Assembly: GCA_009760855.2 (NCBI GenBank)
Contig: WPIO01000119.1
Span: 48,501-112,500 of the forward strand
Direction: 5' to 3'
Source of the DNA: Cristatella mucedo
Lineage: Eukaryota; Bryozoa; Phylactolaemata; Cristatellidae
Length of the DNA: 64,000 nt
The notes under the pieces were generated by a model, which worked only from the letters and a program-made list of their open reading frames with translations, was not told where the DNA came from and did not search any database. Of this stretch, positions 33,415 to 45,799 are shown one piece after another. The position numbers and the translations under genes were made by a program. Within the stretch, counting starts at the first letter, position 1; each line of letters begins with the position of its first letter.

Positions 33415-34065
33415 GTAATGTATCTCCGTCTGTAACTCCACAAAGTCATAAAGACCAGGTGGTTGTTACGAAGGAGAGTTTTGTATAGCGCACTCACAGC
33501 CTAAGCGGCTTTCGGTACGCATTCGGTAGCCAACAGACTTCGTCTCACGCAACAAAGAGAAAGTGGGAAGCATAGCCGAGTCAGGAGAGCAGTTGAGGTA
33601 GTGAGTAGCATGGAAGTAGCAGCTCAGGACCGCTGAAAAGTATGTGCCATAGTCGGCAGTAGGAGAGTAGTTGTCGTTGCGTAAGAATTGAGGAAGCGAG
33701 TTCCACAGTCTAGGACCTGCAGTGCTAAAGATTCTGTCGCCAACTGTCTTTAAGCGGAGGAATGGGACAGCTAATTTATTATCCACACAGGACCTGAGGG
33801 CGCGAACAGGCTGAAACTGATGCAGCGGTTCAGCTAGGTGTGAAGAAGCCAAGCCGTGGCGGGCCTTGTGGGTCAGCTTAAGAACTTTGCTCTGTATCCT
33901 TTGCTCAACCGGCAACCATCCTAGCTCTTTCAGCAAAGGAGACACGTGCTCAAACCGCTGGGACTTGAAGACCAGCCTTACAGCCATATTCATCGTCCGC
34001 TGTAGTGCCATAATAGCTTTCTTTGGCAGCCCAGCCAAAATGGAATAACAATGATTAGGCTCTAA
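33415..34065 (-). mobile_element. L2B LINE, 5'-truncated, open frame
   Basis: A minus-strand open frame (33,466-34,038) encodes the end of an L2-type LINE protein distinct from L2A: GLPKKAIMALQRTMNMAVRL, LGWLPVEQRIQSKVL, RLWNSLPQFLR. The 3' UTR contains GCGCTATACAAAA. The 190-codon frame runs past the usual end into the 3' region. Confidence 0.88.
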
Positions 34066-35239
34066 TTTCTAAAGATATCATGATGAGAAGATTGCATTCC
34101 ATGGATCCACTTTCCACTCCTGTAAGACAGTCGGTGTATGAGGTTTTATAAATCCAATGCTAATTCATTTTCTACATTGCCGCTACATCAGGTCTTAAGA
34201 TGAGTACCACTTACCGTCTTAATTAATCAAATTATAAATAGTTGGTGTATTAATGACTACCCGTCCGTGCTTAAGCTCGTTCTTTGGCAGTGCATCATAA
34301 TGGTATAAAGTCATTGCCTACACATATACGATCATGACATAGCTCCAGAGTGATACTTGTGTGCAACATTGTATGTAGCACTATGGAACGACGCAAAACC
34401 AGAATTTGGTTAATTGAATTGTTCAGTGAAGCTTAGTTGCAGTAAGGATGAATGGATGGCAAATTATAGCCCGACTACTTAATGTAGCTATGTTCGTCAA
34501 GTTAAGCAACCAAGCCACTGTTAATTTTTTAGTGTAGCATAGCTGAGCCATATATAGAAGTGCAAATTTCATTGTACATAGTTGCCAAATTTTCAAAATA
34601 AAAAGCTTTTAAATATTGTATTCTCTAAGCCCAAATCCACCAAGTTGATTTTGCTTTGTAAATACAAATGAAAAAAGAAAGGATTAATTGTTATCCGGCA
34701 CTGACAGCCACCTAGAGATAAATATTAGCACGGTCGGCTTCTACTTGCTTGCGATAATCAGAAACTACTAGAAATCTATGTCTAGCGATTAGGTCCGTAA
34801 ACACAAAGTTGATGTTACTTTTAAACTGTGCCCTTAGTGATATTTTTAATGCTACTACGATGGTACAGCTATTATGAGCTTCCTTTCAAGCACGGCAGGG
34901 AAAATTATTTACTAACTTACCTACGTAGCTACACTATTCATTCTCATAGTCGAAATGTTGTACTGAATTTTGCGTTGAATTATGAAATAGCGGGAGCAGA
35001 CCTTAGGTTTATGCTTCATTTGATTATGAAATTAAAGTATGTAGATTATTTTAGTTGAATGGATAAAAATTTAGAGCTTAAATAGGGCAGTCAGTCTTAG
35101 CACCGGTCCGCCGGGTCAGTGAGTCATGCCGGCTTTTAAGTTTTGAAGTAATTTAATATCGTGTGCCGGCAATTTGTCACCGGTACTAGATGATATAAAA
35201 ATATAAAGAGTAATAAAAAGTTGGTATGGCTCTGCAAAA
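34066..35239. other. AT-rich stretch, nothing recognised
   Basis: A frame at 34,828-35,058 has no motif. Confidence 0.35.
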
Positions 35240-35945
35240 AACCTAATTTTCTTACTAAGCACTTTACGTATGCTGAAAGAGAAGCATTTCCATTGGTTAG
35301 TCATACCATACACAGTTTAAGACACGGGAAAATTAGGGCAATTATCTTGGTAGAAGCAAATGCTGTGATGAACAGCCTGAACGGCAAGATCGGAGATGAC
35401 TGTGCACGTGGAGGTCTGGGGGAAGTATTTCTTATTGGTTTGCTGGAACAAGAGAATGAAGAGACGATGACGTGATCAACATGAGCTTGACATTGATACA
35501 CCTCTTGGTGGCTAAGCCGGTGTAAGTCGAAGATACGTGCTGCTATCGGGACGTTTGCGACAGATACGTCTAGCGTCTGACCTTTGCAATATAGGCGTGA
35601 ATCTGAGTAAACAGCCACGAAGATGACCTGCTGGGAAAACACTGCGGAAGTCCAAGTGCGATGTCACCGACGCTCAAAAATCTTAGCTGCGGTACCTTCA
35701 TCTAAGGATGCCCTGGCTTTACGATGCAACTTAGCTGTAAATGAGTAGACTGCCTTGTTCCCCTGCTACGTTAATCTAGCAAAAAGTCGTGATGGAGCCA
35801 ACATGTAGACTCCCTGCAGAGACAGCACAGCTTAGGTTTGTTGAGCCCCTTTCAAGGGTTAGGCATACGAGTTTTTAAATCTCGCTAGTTTGCCCATTGT
35901 TGATAAATTTTCCTATCGTCATTTAATTTGAGATGCAACTGAGAA
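35240..35945 (-). mobile_element. Ancient L2-type LINE copy
   Basis: Collinear, heavily diverged match to L2A: CACTTTACGTATGCTG near the 3' side, ARIFDLHRLSHQEVYQ (family: LLADLHWLPVKQRIDF), GAAGTCCAAGTGCGATGTCA, and TTTGCCCATTGTTG plus TCGTCATTTAATTTGAGA (family: LKLNDDKTNLLVMGK region). Confidence 0.6.
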
Positions 35946-38261
35946 TAGAGATATTAACCAGTCACCACTCCATGCAAAACTACGGATGTAGATTGGGTGC
36001 CAATGCTTACTCACTACATACCGGTCAGCGGTCCGTTCCGATCTGCCGAACAAACGATAACTTTTAAATTGCGAGCGTATCTGAGCTCGGCTGTATTGGC
36101 TAATTCTCCGACAGCTTGCTGCAATTGTTTAGCCCAAAAAACCGATACCCACGATATAAGAAGTCGTTGACCAACATGAATTCGTGCGCCAGCTTTAAAG
36201 ACAAATGGTTCACATCTCCCTCCGTTCCTCACTGGCCAAGTTCCCTCTATTCAGTCCTCATAGTAACTAATTGCATTTTGAGTGTCACTCCGTATTATCT
36301 TACCAAGGCCCAGTCGGCTGAGCGAGGATTTAGTAAGAGGTAGACCGGCTTAAGGTGCCATATGCAGGTACCAAATTGAACTCGGCCACCACCCGTAGCT
36401 ATGCATCAGCCTAAGCTGGGCAACGAGAAGCCTTACACGGGAAATCCATTCCTTCTTTTCTCGAATAGAGCTGACCGTCGCCTCTTGCCCTTTCTCTCCT
36501 GTGGACCACTGGGAGCCAGAGCCCTCCGTGGCCATTTTGGCGGATACCCATGAGCAACCACTGCTAAAGCACCCAGGCCCTGCCCACTCAAGCGCACCAA
36601 TCGTCCCAGAAGCTCGGTCGCCCCGGATCTCCCACACCCCATACCCATGCCCATACCAAGATCGCCTCGTTCTCGCACGAGTCTCCTATCACATAAGGAG
36701 TTGTCTCGCCACCCGCATGCTTCTTCTTCAGCTCGCGTTCGATTTTGGTGGCGTCGACACGTTCATCGCGATTCAGGCGGTGTTTGGCAAGTGTGCTTTG
36801 AACTTTGAAAGCCCGTTCTCCCGATCCCAATCTGACGTCCGAATCTGGAGACCCGACCGAAGCTCAGCCAAACTCCACCCGACTGCAGATTGACATGGGC
36901 GCTTTAACTCCTAAAGGCACCCTTAAGTGTGATTTTTGTAAGGCAGGCCTATGCGCACCTATAAAATAGCAGACGCAACCCACGCCCACCCAGAACCCAT
37001 GGGTATGAATAGGCATAGTTGTGGGTTTGGGTACGAGTGCACAGTTGAGGGCTTTGTTGGGAACTGCATCATCGTGCTCTATTTCCTTTACTTTGACCAC
37101 CTGTTTCTACAAGACTCTTAGCCGCCGCGACTGTGTCTCCACCTGTTCATTCCTAAGCTAATAGTTCCTAAAAAAGCAGACAGCATGTGCTCTTACGATG
37201 CGACTGCACAGAGTCTCAGGCACCTGGTCTATTCACGTCGCTTAGGCCTGACCTACTTGCACAGTGATGAAAACTGGCCACGTGTAGCACCACCACAACT
37301 CGATCTGGCTCAGGTTCTATTCATTGCAGCTGGGTTGGTGCAATCTTAGTTGATAGCTGTGACTTCCAAGTCATCCAGCAACCCTGCTCGGATTGCTGTA
37401 CTCGTTCTACTTGTCTATCCTCATTTACTACTGCACGCCCGGCTTCCTATCTCTTTCCCTCCCTCCGTTCTTCCCGCCCTCCCTTCCTCCCTCCCCCTCC
37501 TCCCGCCCTCCCTTCCTCCCTTTCTCCATTATTTACGAATCCCGTATCGTTCTGGAAGACGCCAGCACAGTTCGCATTTTGTAATTGCCCTAGCTCTGCC
37601 TGTCCTGTTGAGGCAGCACTACTAGGTCTTTGAAAGTGCAAGATACAAGCTGAGATCTTATATAGTTGCTTTGAAATGCCAGGTTCACCAAGTGAACAGC
37701 TTTAGCCAATTTTGGCCAGCGAGAATTCCCTTTGATATTGTAGGCATACTTGCATTAGAGCCTTTCTGATTGTGTACTCTTTAGCAAAGGGCCCAAGTCA
37801 GAAACTTCAAAGATGACACGTGCAATACAGTTGTGCTGACATTGCGTTGTGTGTCTTGCCACTGCGAATGTGACTGCTCTATTTTTGCTCAATCGGCTAA
37901 ATTGGGCTCAGCAGAATATCACTCACAGAGAGATGCCATGCTGCACTACGTGGAAACCCGAACTGGTGGAGCCTCACTTTATGTTTTCTTGATAAAGCAC
38001 GGCTTGCAACGGCTCGAAGATCTGCTCTGGCCTCTTGCTAATATATCTCTTCCGAAACCTTTCCGTGTAGAGAACTAAGTACTCCTTCAGTAGAATTAAA
38101 ATACAATTTCTCTTTACGAGTGGGCTTACGACTCCTTCAACAACCAAGCATTGCTTGACCACTTTTTAGTGTGAGCCCCTGCAACCAGTCATCAGACAAG
38201 ACGTCCCAAACAGTTTCCCTAGCCAAAATTAGCCAGGGCAGCTTGGATTACCTTGCAATAA
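35946..38261. other. Stretch without firm gene
   Basis: Contains a CCT-rich low-complexity tract (37,440-37,530). Overlapping open frames at 36,350-37,100 and a terminal-exon-like plus-strand frame at 37,833-38,078 (ETRTGGASLYVFLIKHGLQR) were not identified. Confidence 0.35.
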
Positions 38262-39415
38262 TAATAATACGCTTGATAAAGCGCCTTCAGAGAACTTAAT
38301 CTCTTTCTATGAGCTTCAATGTAATGTATCTCCGTCTTTAACTCCACAAAGTCATAAAGACTATGTGGGCGTTACGCAGGAGAGTTTTGTATAGCATACT
38401 CACAGCCTAAGCGGCTTTCGGTACGCATTCGGTAGCCAACAGACTTCGTCTCACCCAATAAAGAGAAAGCGGGGAGTATAGCAGAGTCAGGAGAGCAGTT
38501 GAGGTAGTGAGTAGCATGGAAGTAGCAGCTCAGGACCGCTGACAAGAATGAGCCATAGTCGGCAGCAGGAGAGTAGTTGTCGTTGCTTAAGAATTGTGGA
38601 AGCGAGCTCCACAGTCTAGGACCGGCAGAGCTAAAGCTTCTGTCGTTAACGGTCTTTAAGCGGAAGAATGGAACAGGTAATTTATTGTCCACACAGAATC
38701 TGAGGGCGCGAAGAAGCTGACACTGGTGCAGCAGCTCAGCTAAGTACGGAGGAGCCAAGCCGGGCCTTGTGGGTCAGCGTAAGAACTTTGCTCTGTATCC
38801 ATTGCTCAACCGGCATCCAACCTAGCTCAGTTAGCAAAGGAGACAAGTGCTCAAACCTCTGGGACTTGAAGACTAGCCTTGCAGCCATATTCATAGTCAG
38901 CTGCAGTGGCCTATTTGCTCTCTTAGAGAAAAAGGGAATTGTGATAATCAAGCCAAGACCGAACTAAGGAGCTAGTTAAATTTTTCGTAAGCCATTGCTG
39001 AAGACAGCTCCTAATCTTGGATAGGGATCGGACGTGATGGCTAACTGTAGAAGCAGTCTTCTGAATGAAGCATTTAAAATTGAGGCATCTATCGAAAACC
39101 ACACCTAAATTTCGAGCATGTGATGATGGTCGCACAACATCATCACCTATTAGAAGAGCAAAGCCTTTTAATCCAGCCACACGCTTAGGATGTCCTATGA
39201 GTGGCAGTTCGGTTTTATCGTCATTTAGTTTCAAGAAGTTTTCCGACATCCAAGATCGAATGTCGGCAAGGCTAGCATTTAGTTTCTCAGTTGCTGCAGC
39301 AGATTCAGGCGGTTTGAATGACAAATACAGCAAAGCATCGTCAGCATTTACTATTGCTGCAAAGGAAACACGATCGAATGGTCAGTGGTAGCATGCTCAA
39401 CAAGAATGGGCTTGT
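38262..39415 (-). mobile_element. L2A tail split by an L2B insertion
   Basis: 38,262-38,318 holds the L2A ATT repeat and hairpin. The next part of the same 3' UTR (TTGCTGCAAAGGAAACACGA) resumes at 39,352. Between them lies an L2B copy. Confidence 0.75.
38325..39350 (-). mobile_element. L2B LINE, longest copy
   Basis: From its 5' end it begins at the catalytic motif C region (NADDALLYLSF, family YADD), then WMSENFLKLNDDKTELPLIG, ARNLGVVFDRCLNF, RSWLDYHNSLFL, LGWMPVEQ, LWSSLPQFL and the 3' UTR. The frame is broken near 38,750 and 38,940. Confidence 0.88.
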
Positions 39416-39862
39416 GACTACTGAGCCCTGAGTTTTAGCAATGTCAAGCCAGCAAGTAGCAAGGTCATGCCAGCATTAGTCCTTTGCTTACAACTGATTC
39501 TAATAACGTTCCAAATCTAGTCTGAGAAACAATTGCCTACTACACCTGCCAGATTATGACTGCCGAAATATTTTTTGCAGTTACTGAATCATCATGAATA
39601 GAGACAGCTGAGTGACAATTTGTGGTCGGGTAGCATACAAGCCCAAGTCATGTAATACTCAGGACGCTGAGCTCTAGGCTTTGAGCTAGGCAAAATTTTC
39701 GCTCGCTAGTGCAATTAAGGTAGTTGAAAGGTACCCTGTGAGTTTTTCTACATTGGGGCTGATGTTGGCCGCTTGCAGCCCCCTCTCGATGTTGAATGCA
39801 CAGCTCAGTGCTATGAATATGGACTTTCTATCTTAAGATATGTGCCGTCTTCGTTATTGCAG

Positions 39863-40041
39863 TTGCCCGGTACTGTCGACACACCTGCATGCATTAATGC
39901 TCAGCGACTAGCCATGATTCCAAAGCTGGATGGGTTTGCTGGCATTAGTCGCTCTTCGTTTGAGACTGGCTCCATTATGAGCACTACGTTTGCGGCCTAG
40001 TTCTGTCTGGATGCGGAAGCCACGCCATCCCATTTGTAACA
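39863..40041 (-). mobile_element. Short LTR, related to the one at 15,980
   Basis: Starts TGTTACAAATGGG on the minus strand, as gypsy LTRs often do, and shares GACAGAACTAGGCCG, GGAGCCAGTCTCA and CGACAGTACCGG with the other copy, in order and spacing. No partner LTR was found nearby. Confidence 0.5.
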
Positions 40042-40349
40042 CTAGCACTTCGATGCATCCCGGATTACCTAGGGTACCAGCTTTCTGAACCGCTGGATCT
40101 GATATACCCATTCCCGTTGTAAAATTGATTAACCTCCTTTAGATGTTGCGGAAAAAATACCTTTGCCACTACATTAAGGGGTGATGGAAAGACTGGGTAT
40201 CTCGGTATCTCAGACCTCTCGTCCTCGGCAATGTACATTCCATTTGATTGGCAGCATTCTACAGGCACACTGCTCCTGGACCGCATTAGATTTAGAAGTT
40301 CCAAAAAGAGATCCCGAACTGGGCAAAGTCCTGGCATTCCTTCAAGCAA
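40042..40349 (-). CDS. Protein-like minus-strand frame, unknown
   Basis: Encodes PVRDLFLELLNLMRSRSSVP and ERSEIPRYPVFPSPLNVVAK, followed by a donor-like GCAAAG|GTATTT. It lies directly upstream of the LTR on the same strand, so it may be the decayed interior of that retroelement or an ordinary exon. No polymerase or integrase motif was seen. Confidence 0.28.
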
Positions 40350-40628
40350 ATGCCATTTAGCCTTGGAGTGCTGCCAAACCTTGCTACGAGTAAATACTTC
40401 TCAACTAGTGGCCCGACCTAATTCGAATTGGCATCAGGCTCAGTAGGGCTTCTCAACCTTACGAATTCCACAGTCTGCGAATTAAGGTCTACGTCCATCT
40501 AAGTTTTCCTAAGATATTACTTTACATGCTCATTGCTTTTAGCGATTCACTTGCAGTAGCCCCAAACAGGCTTTTTGCAACAGCATAAGGATCCTAAATT
40601 AGCCCAACTAGAGTACTGTTTTTTTTTA

Positions 40629-40913
40629 TTACCTTAATTTTTGGTAGGATTCTGCTCTGACTAGTATCTTGAGTCGATCCCCAGCTTCGTTATAGGGACC
40701 CGTGTACTGCCGTTCTTGCAAGATTTGCTCACCAGAAGTCTCTTGCTCACCAACTTTAGCTGAAAGCAGGGTCGCCCACTGCTTCACCAGCTTCCTTTGG
40801 ACCAGGTTGCAAGTGTTCCTCAGTCCAATGTGTGGCTTCGCTACAGAACTCCATGTAGACAGCCCACACAAATCGCGGTGAAGTCGGTCGTTCGTCTCTG
40901 AAGGCCTACACAC
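40629..40913 (-). CDS. Protein-like minus-strand frame, unknown
   Basis: Encodes LRNTCNLVQRKLVKQWATLL and QILQERQYTGPYNEAGDRLK, with a possible donor (ATTAAG|GTAATA). It may go with the frame at 40,042-40,349. No family recognised. Confidence 0.28.
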   Translation of the reverse strand: MCRPSETNDRLHRDLCGLSTWSSVAKPHIGLRNTCNLVQRKLVKQWATLLSAKVGEQETSGEQILQERQYTGPYNEAGDRLKILVRAESYQKLR

Positions 40914-41499
40914 AAGCAGCGAGCTGCTGGCTCTCTAGAAAATTAACCTGCTCCCATTGATCTGCATTGCTCAGCACTGACTTTGAATCCGACTGGCCAT
41001 AAGCCTATCCGAGTTCCTATGAAGTCGTTGGGTTTGTATTTGACCATCGCTGCATTAAGCTAGCTGGGCCGGTACTTAATCTGACGTCAGTGCTTGAAGA
41101 ATATGGCTGTCGGCCGGCTTCAATCGGTAGCAAGCTTTTGTTCCTAGGGCTTTCGTGCTAAATTTTGCCTACACCTGTCACCTAATAACTGTAATACGCC
41201 ACAACTCTTCATTACCATTCACTTTTAGCAGTTTTTTCTGCCTGTCCAACACTCACTTTAGCTTCTGCTACTACAATTTTAGCTCTAAGATTTGGGCTTT
41301 TAAAGCCACTCCCCCACAGCTGTTTGTATCATTTAATAACAAATCCTTGATTGCCTAAGATCTTGTCTGGACATTGCTCTGTCGAAAGGCAATAGCTTAG
41401 GTCCTATCTCAGTTAAAGATTTCAGAATTTAAATATCAATATAGTTTAAATATCACATAGTTAGCCTTTCATTCACTTCTTGGAGGCCTTCCACTCCAG

Positions 41500-41800
41500 T
41501 AGGCAAAGCTCTGCAGGTAGCCATGGCAATCGTCTACGTCATTACAGTAACGAGTCTCACCTTCATCGGCCTGCGCTGCTCATCCAACAAGAAGCGGATC
41601 GACCTTAATGTCCTGTCATGCTCCCTTGCTCTGGCTTACTTTTCTCAAATACTTACTGCTCACGCCGTCCATCGAAACTCCATATCCACTGACCTATGTA
41701 ATTTTGCTGTGCTCATAACCAAGTCAATCGTTTTAGAGATTTAGCCGTTGCCTTCTTTCCGTTGAAACCCTGAAGCCAAATACCGAAGGTTGCCGCGACA
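41500..41800 (+). mobile_element. Ancient L2-type LINE trace
   Basis: The frame NKKRIDLNVLSCSLALAYFS is collinear with VKQRIDFKVLSLTFRSLH...PAYLS of L2A. Nucleotide identity is low. Confidence 0.5.
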
Positions 41801-42204
41801 TTCCCAGGCTTGGGTAAGACAATTACAGACAATTAGCAGTGGCCAAAAACGCGTACTAATTTTCAATTCGGGAGCTTTACACCAGGGTGCAGCTCTTCAG
41901 CATCACTTTCGATGTCTTCCACGTTAGCTTATACTGCAACACTCGTGGCAGGTGTGCAGGTCCTTACGTGAGATTTATTACTAACCAAGTCTAAAGAAAA
42001 CTTTATGTAATTTGAATTGGACATTGGATAAAGTAAGCACTATATACCGATGCCTGTAGAAGCAGACCTAGAGAAATATTCAGCTCTATAGCTTGGGTTT
42101 CGCAGTCCTAGTCCTTCTTTAGCGTCTAGCTTAAGAATACAATGAAAATGAATTGTAAGACTTGGTAGGTATAGCTCGTATCTATTCTTACGTGTATGTA
42201 TACC

Positions 42205-42325
<121 letters not shown>

Positions 42326-42498
42326 TCTAAATAAATGTATATGCAATTTATTTAACAGCACTACAAGAACTCAATTTCGAAGGCATGCTAATGCATACGC
42401 TCTCTAAGTACAGGTATACATGTATAAGATTTTACCGAGAATCTACGACAGACGAAGATATGCAACCGGTTGAGAAACTGGTCCTGCAAACTAAGCAG

Positions 42499-43290
42499 TC
42501 AAATCAGCCTATTTTCAGCTTCATAACATTGCTAAAATTCGGGCTTGTTTAGATAAAGATACCAAGTCCAAGTTGGTCCATGCATTCGTGACATCTCGTC
42601 TCGACTTCTGCAACTCACTGCTTACTGGCCTACCAGCATGTGCGATCAGGCGATTGCAGCTGGTGCAAAACTCTGCAGCTAGGCTTGTCTGTCGTGAGCG
42701 TCGCAGTTGCCACATTACTCCACTTCTCGCCGACCTGCACTGGCTACCAGTCAAGCAACGGATTGACTTCAAGGTTTTGTCGCTCACTTTTAGGTCCCTT
42801 CATTCTATGGCTCCAGCCTATCTCTCCGACATACTCTCTAATCAGGCTAAGCATCGTACCGCAAGCTTTTCGGAATCCAACAGTCTAGAAATACCTCGTA
42901 CAAACCTTAAATCCTTTGGAGACCGTGCATTCAGCTCGTATGCTCCCAAAGCCTGGAACTCCCTCCCGACCTGCGTCAGAACATCCCCTGACCTGACCAC
43001 ATTTAAAAGAAACTTAAAAACACCTATTTAGGACAGCATTTAGTGGGTCCCTGTGATTCGTCCTTGTTGTGCTTATGCGTGCTGACACTGTGCATGCTGC
43101 CACTCACCACATTTGCATGCTGACCCTGTGCATGTCACCCCTAACCATGTTATTCATTTTGTTTGTTTTTCAAGCATGATTTTACTTACTATTCTATTGC
43201 GTATCACTTTGCAGCAAATGTAAAGCGCCTAGAAAGAGATTGAGTTCTCTGAGGGCGCTTTATCAAGTGCAATATTATTATTATTATTAA
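42499..43290 (+). mobile_element. L2A LINE, young 5'-truncated copy
   Basis: Intact C-terminal frame (42,573-43,031) with DFCNSLLTGLPACAIRRL, HWLPVKQRIDFKVL and PKAWNSLPTCVRTSPDL. The frame ends slightly early at KRNLKTPI because of a small deletion. A complete 3' UTR, hairpin and ATT repeat follow. Very close to the copy at 19,196. Confidence 0.92.
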
Positions 43291-43649
43291 GTGAGAGAAA
43301 GAAAGTTTCAAGTAAAGGCATTTACCAGAAGTTGTATCTTCCTATTGGGTGCCCGGACTTCATCACTTTACTTACTTGACCTGCATGTATTTGTCCGTGC
43401 TGTTTTTCAACAATCTATAGCTCTCAGCAAGTACTATTAGTTGTAGAAAGCAGGAATTTTTCTCTCTACCAGCCTAGCTTTGGTTTGAGATCAGTTCTGA
43501 CCTTAGCTTGTCTTTTTATTTCCCTTTTAAGGAATCACAAAGTCGTTTTCAATGAAAGAACTGTAGGCACTTGCTTGCTTGCCGTTGTATGCATACATCA
43601 CAATAGCAGAACCTTTCTATTCGATTTCACTTTTTGCACTGATTTTAAG
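43291..43649. other. Stretch without features
   Basis: Nothing recognised. Confidence 0.35.
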
Positions 43650-43825
43650 CGCCTCTTTGTGCAGGTCGGGTAACTTTCGAATGGTGAGTTACATACGTAG
43701 ATGAGAGGTCTCACAAAAGCACCGACCAGCGTGGATGTTGTATCACTGTCTAAGTTGGCCCAAATTTTCGTACTACGGTGTAGCTGAAAGTGGGCAGACG
43801 CGACTGCGGAGCTGATCGGTATCTA
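43650..43825 (-). mobile_element. Diverged L2A fragment
   Basis: GTATCACTGTCTAAGTTGGC, GTAGCTGAAAGTGGGCAGAC and CGGAGCTGAT match the family block for SAYFQLH. Confidence 0.6.
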
Positions 43826-44309
43826 GAGTCGCTGTCAAGTCAGGTCACACCTTCCAGCTAGTCTGATAGCCTTCACGGATGGCTACGAGGCTTCAGGGGA
43901 AGCGCTAGAAGAGGCATTTCCGGTGAAGCCCCTTAACTCAGTCTCTAAAGGTACTTTCCAGTGGGACAGCAGTTCCAATTTGGTCGACTCTCGCCTCTGT
44001 CGGTGGGTCGGCAATATAAATATCATAAATCTGACAACCTTTGACCACGTCGTGCTTTCGGTAAACTGCCCGAGGCTACGCCCGTAGGAAAAGCCTGCTA
44101 TATAGAGTTCCGTGTAAATATAGATTGTTTAATAGTCAATCAAGTATTTTCAGTTTTTGCATTTACTCAAAGGGTTAGTTCATATCCATGAATAGGATGC
44201 CGAAGCACAGGAATATTTAAGATCTGCGTGCCGCCGTGTATCTTTCCCGTCAAAGCGATTTAGAATTGCCTATGCAGCGTCATGGAAATAACGCTATATT
44301 TTCCGAATG

Positions 44310-44610
44310 CCTAACGGAATAGCTCCGACACCGTGAAGCACTTGTAGCTTGTTACTGCCACTGAGTACCAAAAGGGTGAAACGTCTCTGTGGGACTTGAC
44401 ACCGAGATTTCGTCCAGCTGCTAAAGTAGACGTGCTGGTAAAGCCCATTTTTAGGGTTATTGTTTCCAATTTCAGAGTAATGCTAGATCTGCCCATAACT
44501 AATAAGTTATTTGTATTGTCATTCAATTTGAGAAATTCTACTCCCATAGGCATGCATTTGGTCAGCAACACGTGCAGCAAGTAATTTAAGAGAGTTTATC
44601 GTACTGGAAG
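44310..44610 (-). mobile_element. Diverged L2A fragment
   Basis: Minus-strand frame EFLKLNDNTNNLLVMGRSS and AAGRNLGVKSHRDVS, the block after the YADD motif in L2A. Confidence 0.7.
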
Positions 44611-45790
44611 GCCAGAAGGGATTGAAGCCCAGGTACTGCAATATGCCATCTAGATAAAAATGCAAGCTTATATTATGCATGGAGTTTACATCGGCAAGAG
44701 AGACTGTTTATCAATTTTGAGCTTGTTTCCTCTCTCTTTTATTGTGCAGTACAATTGATTTTATTTTAAGACTTAGTAGATTGCTGATTTTTGTCAGCAA
44801 GCAGCCGTAAATAGCAAAGACGCTCGGGCAGACGTAGCTTACTTGTATAAATAAGGAGTCGGGCCAGAGCCGCCTCCGTACTGGCTCAGCAACAACCAAT
44901 GAGCGTCCCCACTGGTGCGTCTGCTGCTCTCAGCCGGAAGAGGGCGTTGGCTGAACAAGTCGGGATGACCCAATATACTCTGTTCCCACCAGTGGCCGGT
45001 AAAGCGTTACTCTCGCGATACATAATGCCCCCATAGGTAGGCAGCAGGGCAGTGTCCTTAGTTGCTATAAGTCGATGTGCTTTGCCTGTAGGCTTGAGTC
45101 GTTGGCATGGCTGTTCGCGATGAATCCAGCTCCGATGTTCGAGGTATTCGCCTCCAAATGTCCGCGACAGCTCTCCGTAGGTGGGCTTGTAATAAAATCA
45201 CTAGTGTCAGCAGTATCGAGGTGCAGCTGCGAGTCAGTATAAACTTTGGCCTTGTTCGCTTACATTGTGCAGTACAGCTAGGTTTATTTATGCTAGAGCA
45301 GGTCATACGCTCATTTTCGACTCGCCTGCTACCATTTTCTGTACCTTGCAGCAGTATTCTATATGTGCATGAGTCAGGTCATGTTGATAGTGGACCCGCC
45401 GGTCACGGCTTGGCTACGGCTTGCATGGCACGATGCTGCCGTACTATCAGCGATTTGCAATAGCTTATACATCATGTATTATGTACAGCTCTTATATAAT
45501 TGAATAACAGTCGCGCTGCTCGCGGGTCTCTAAATAGATAATCTACTAACGTTTCACTTTGTGCTTTTCAGTTGACCCTACATTAACGTGCACTCAAAGC
45601 TAGCCATTGGCTAGGTCGGTTCTCCCTTGGGCAGCAGCAGAGTACAGCACAGCGCTCAGGGCCGTAACCGACATGCACGGCTGCTTGACATCAGCCAAAG
45701 CTTTGCACCGAAACGCATCGCTGGCCATCACTGGCCCAGTAGAATAGCCGATCAGTCAAGCGCACTGCTGGTGGGCTACTGATTGTGTCA
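44611..45790. other. Stretch without firm features
   Basis: A frame at 45,107-45,463 has no motif. Confidence 0.35.
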
Positions 45791-45799
45791 GCCAGGCTA

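Noticed and set aside
36350-37100. Several overlapping frames on both strands
   Set aside because: Mutually overlapping, without motif or coherent splice sites.
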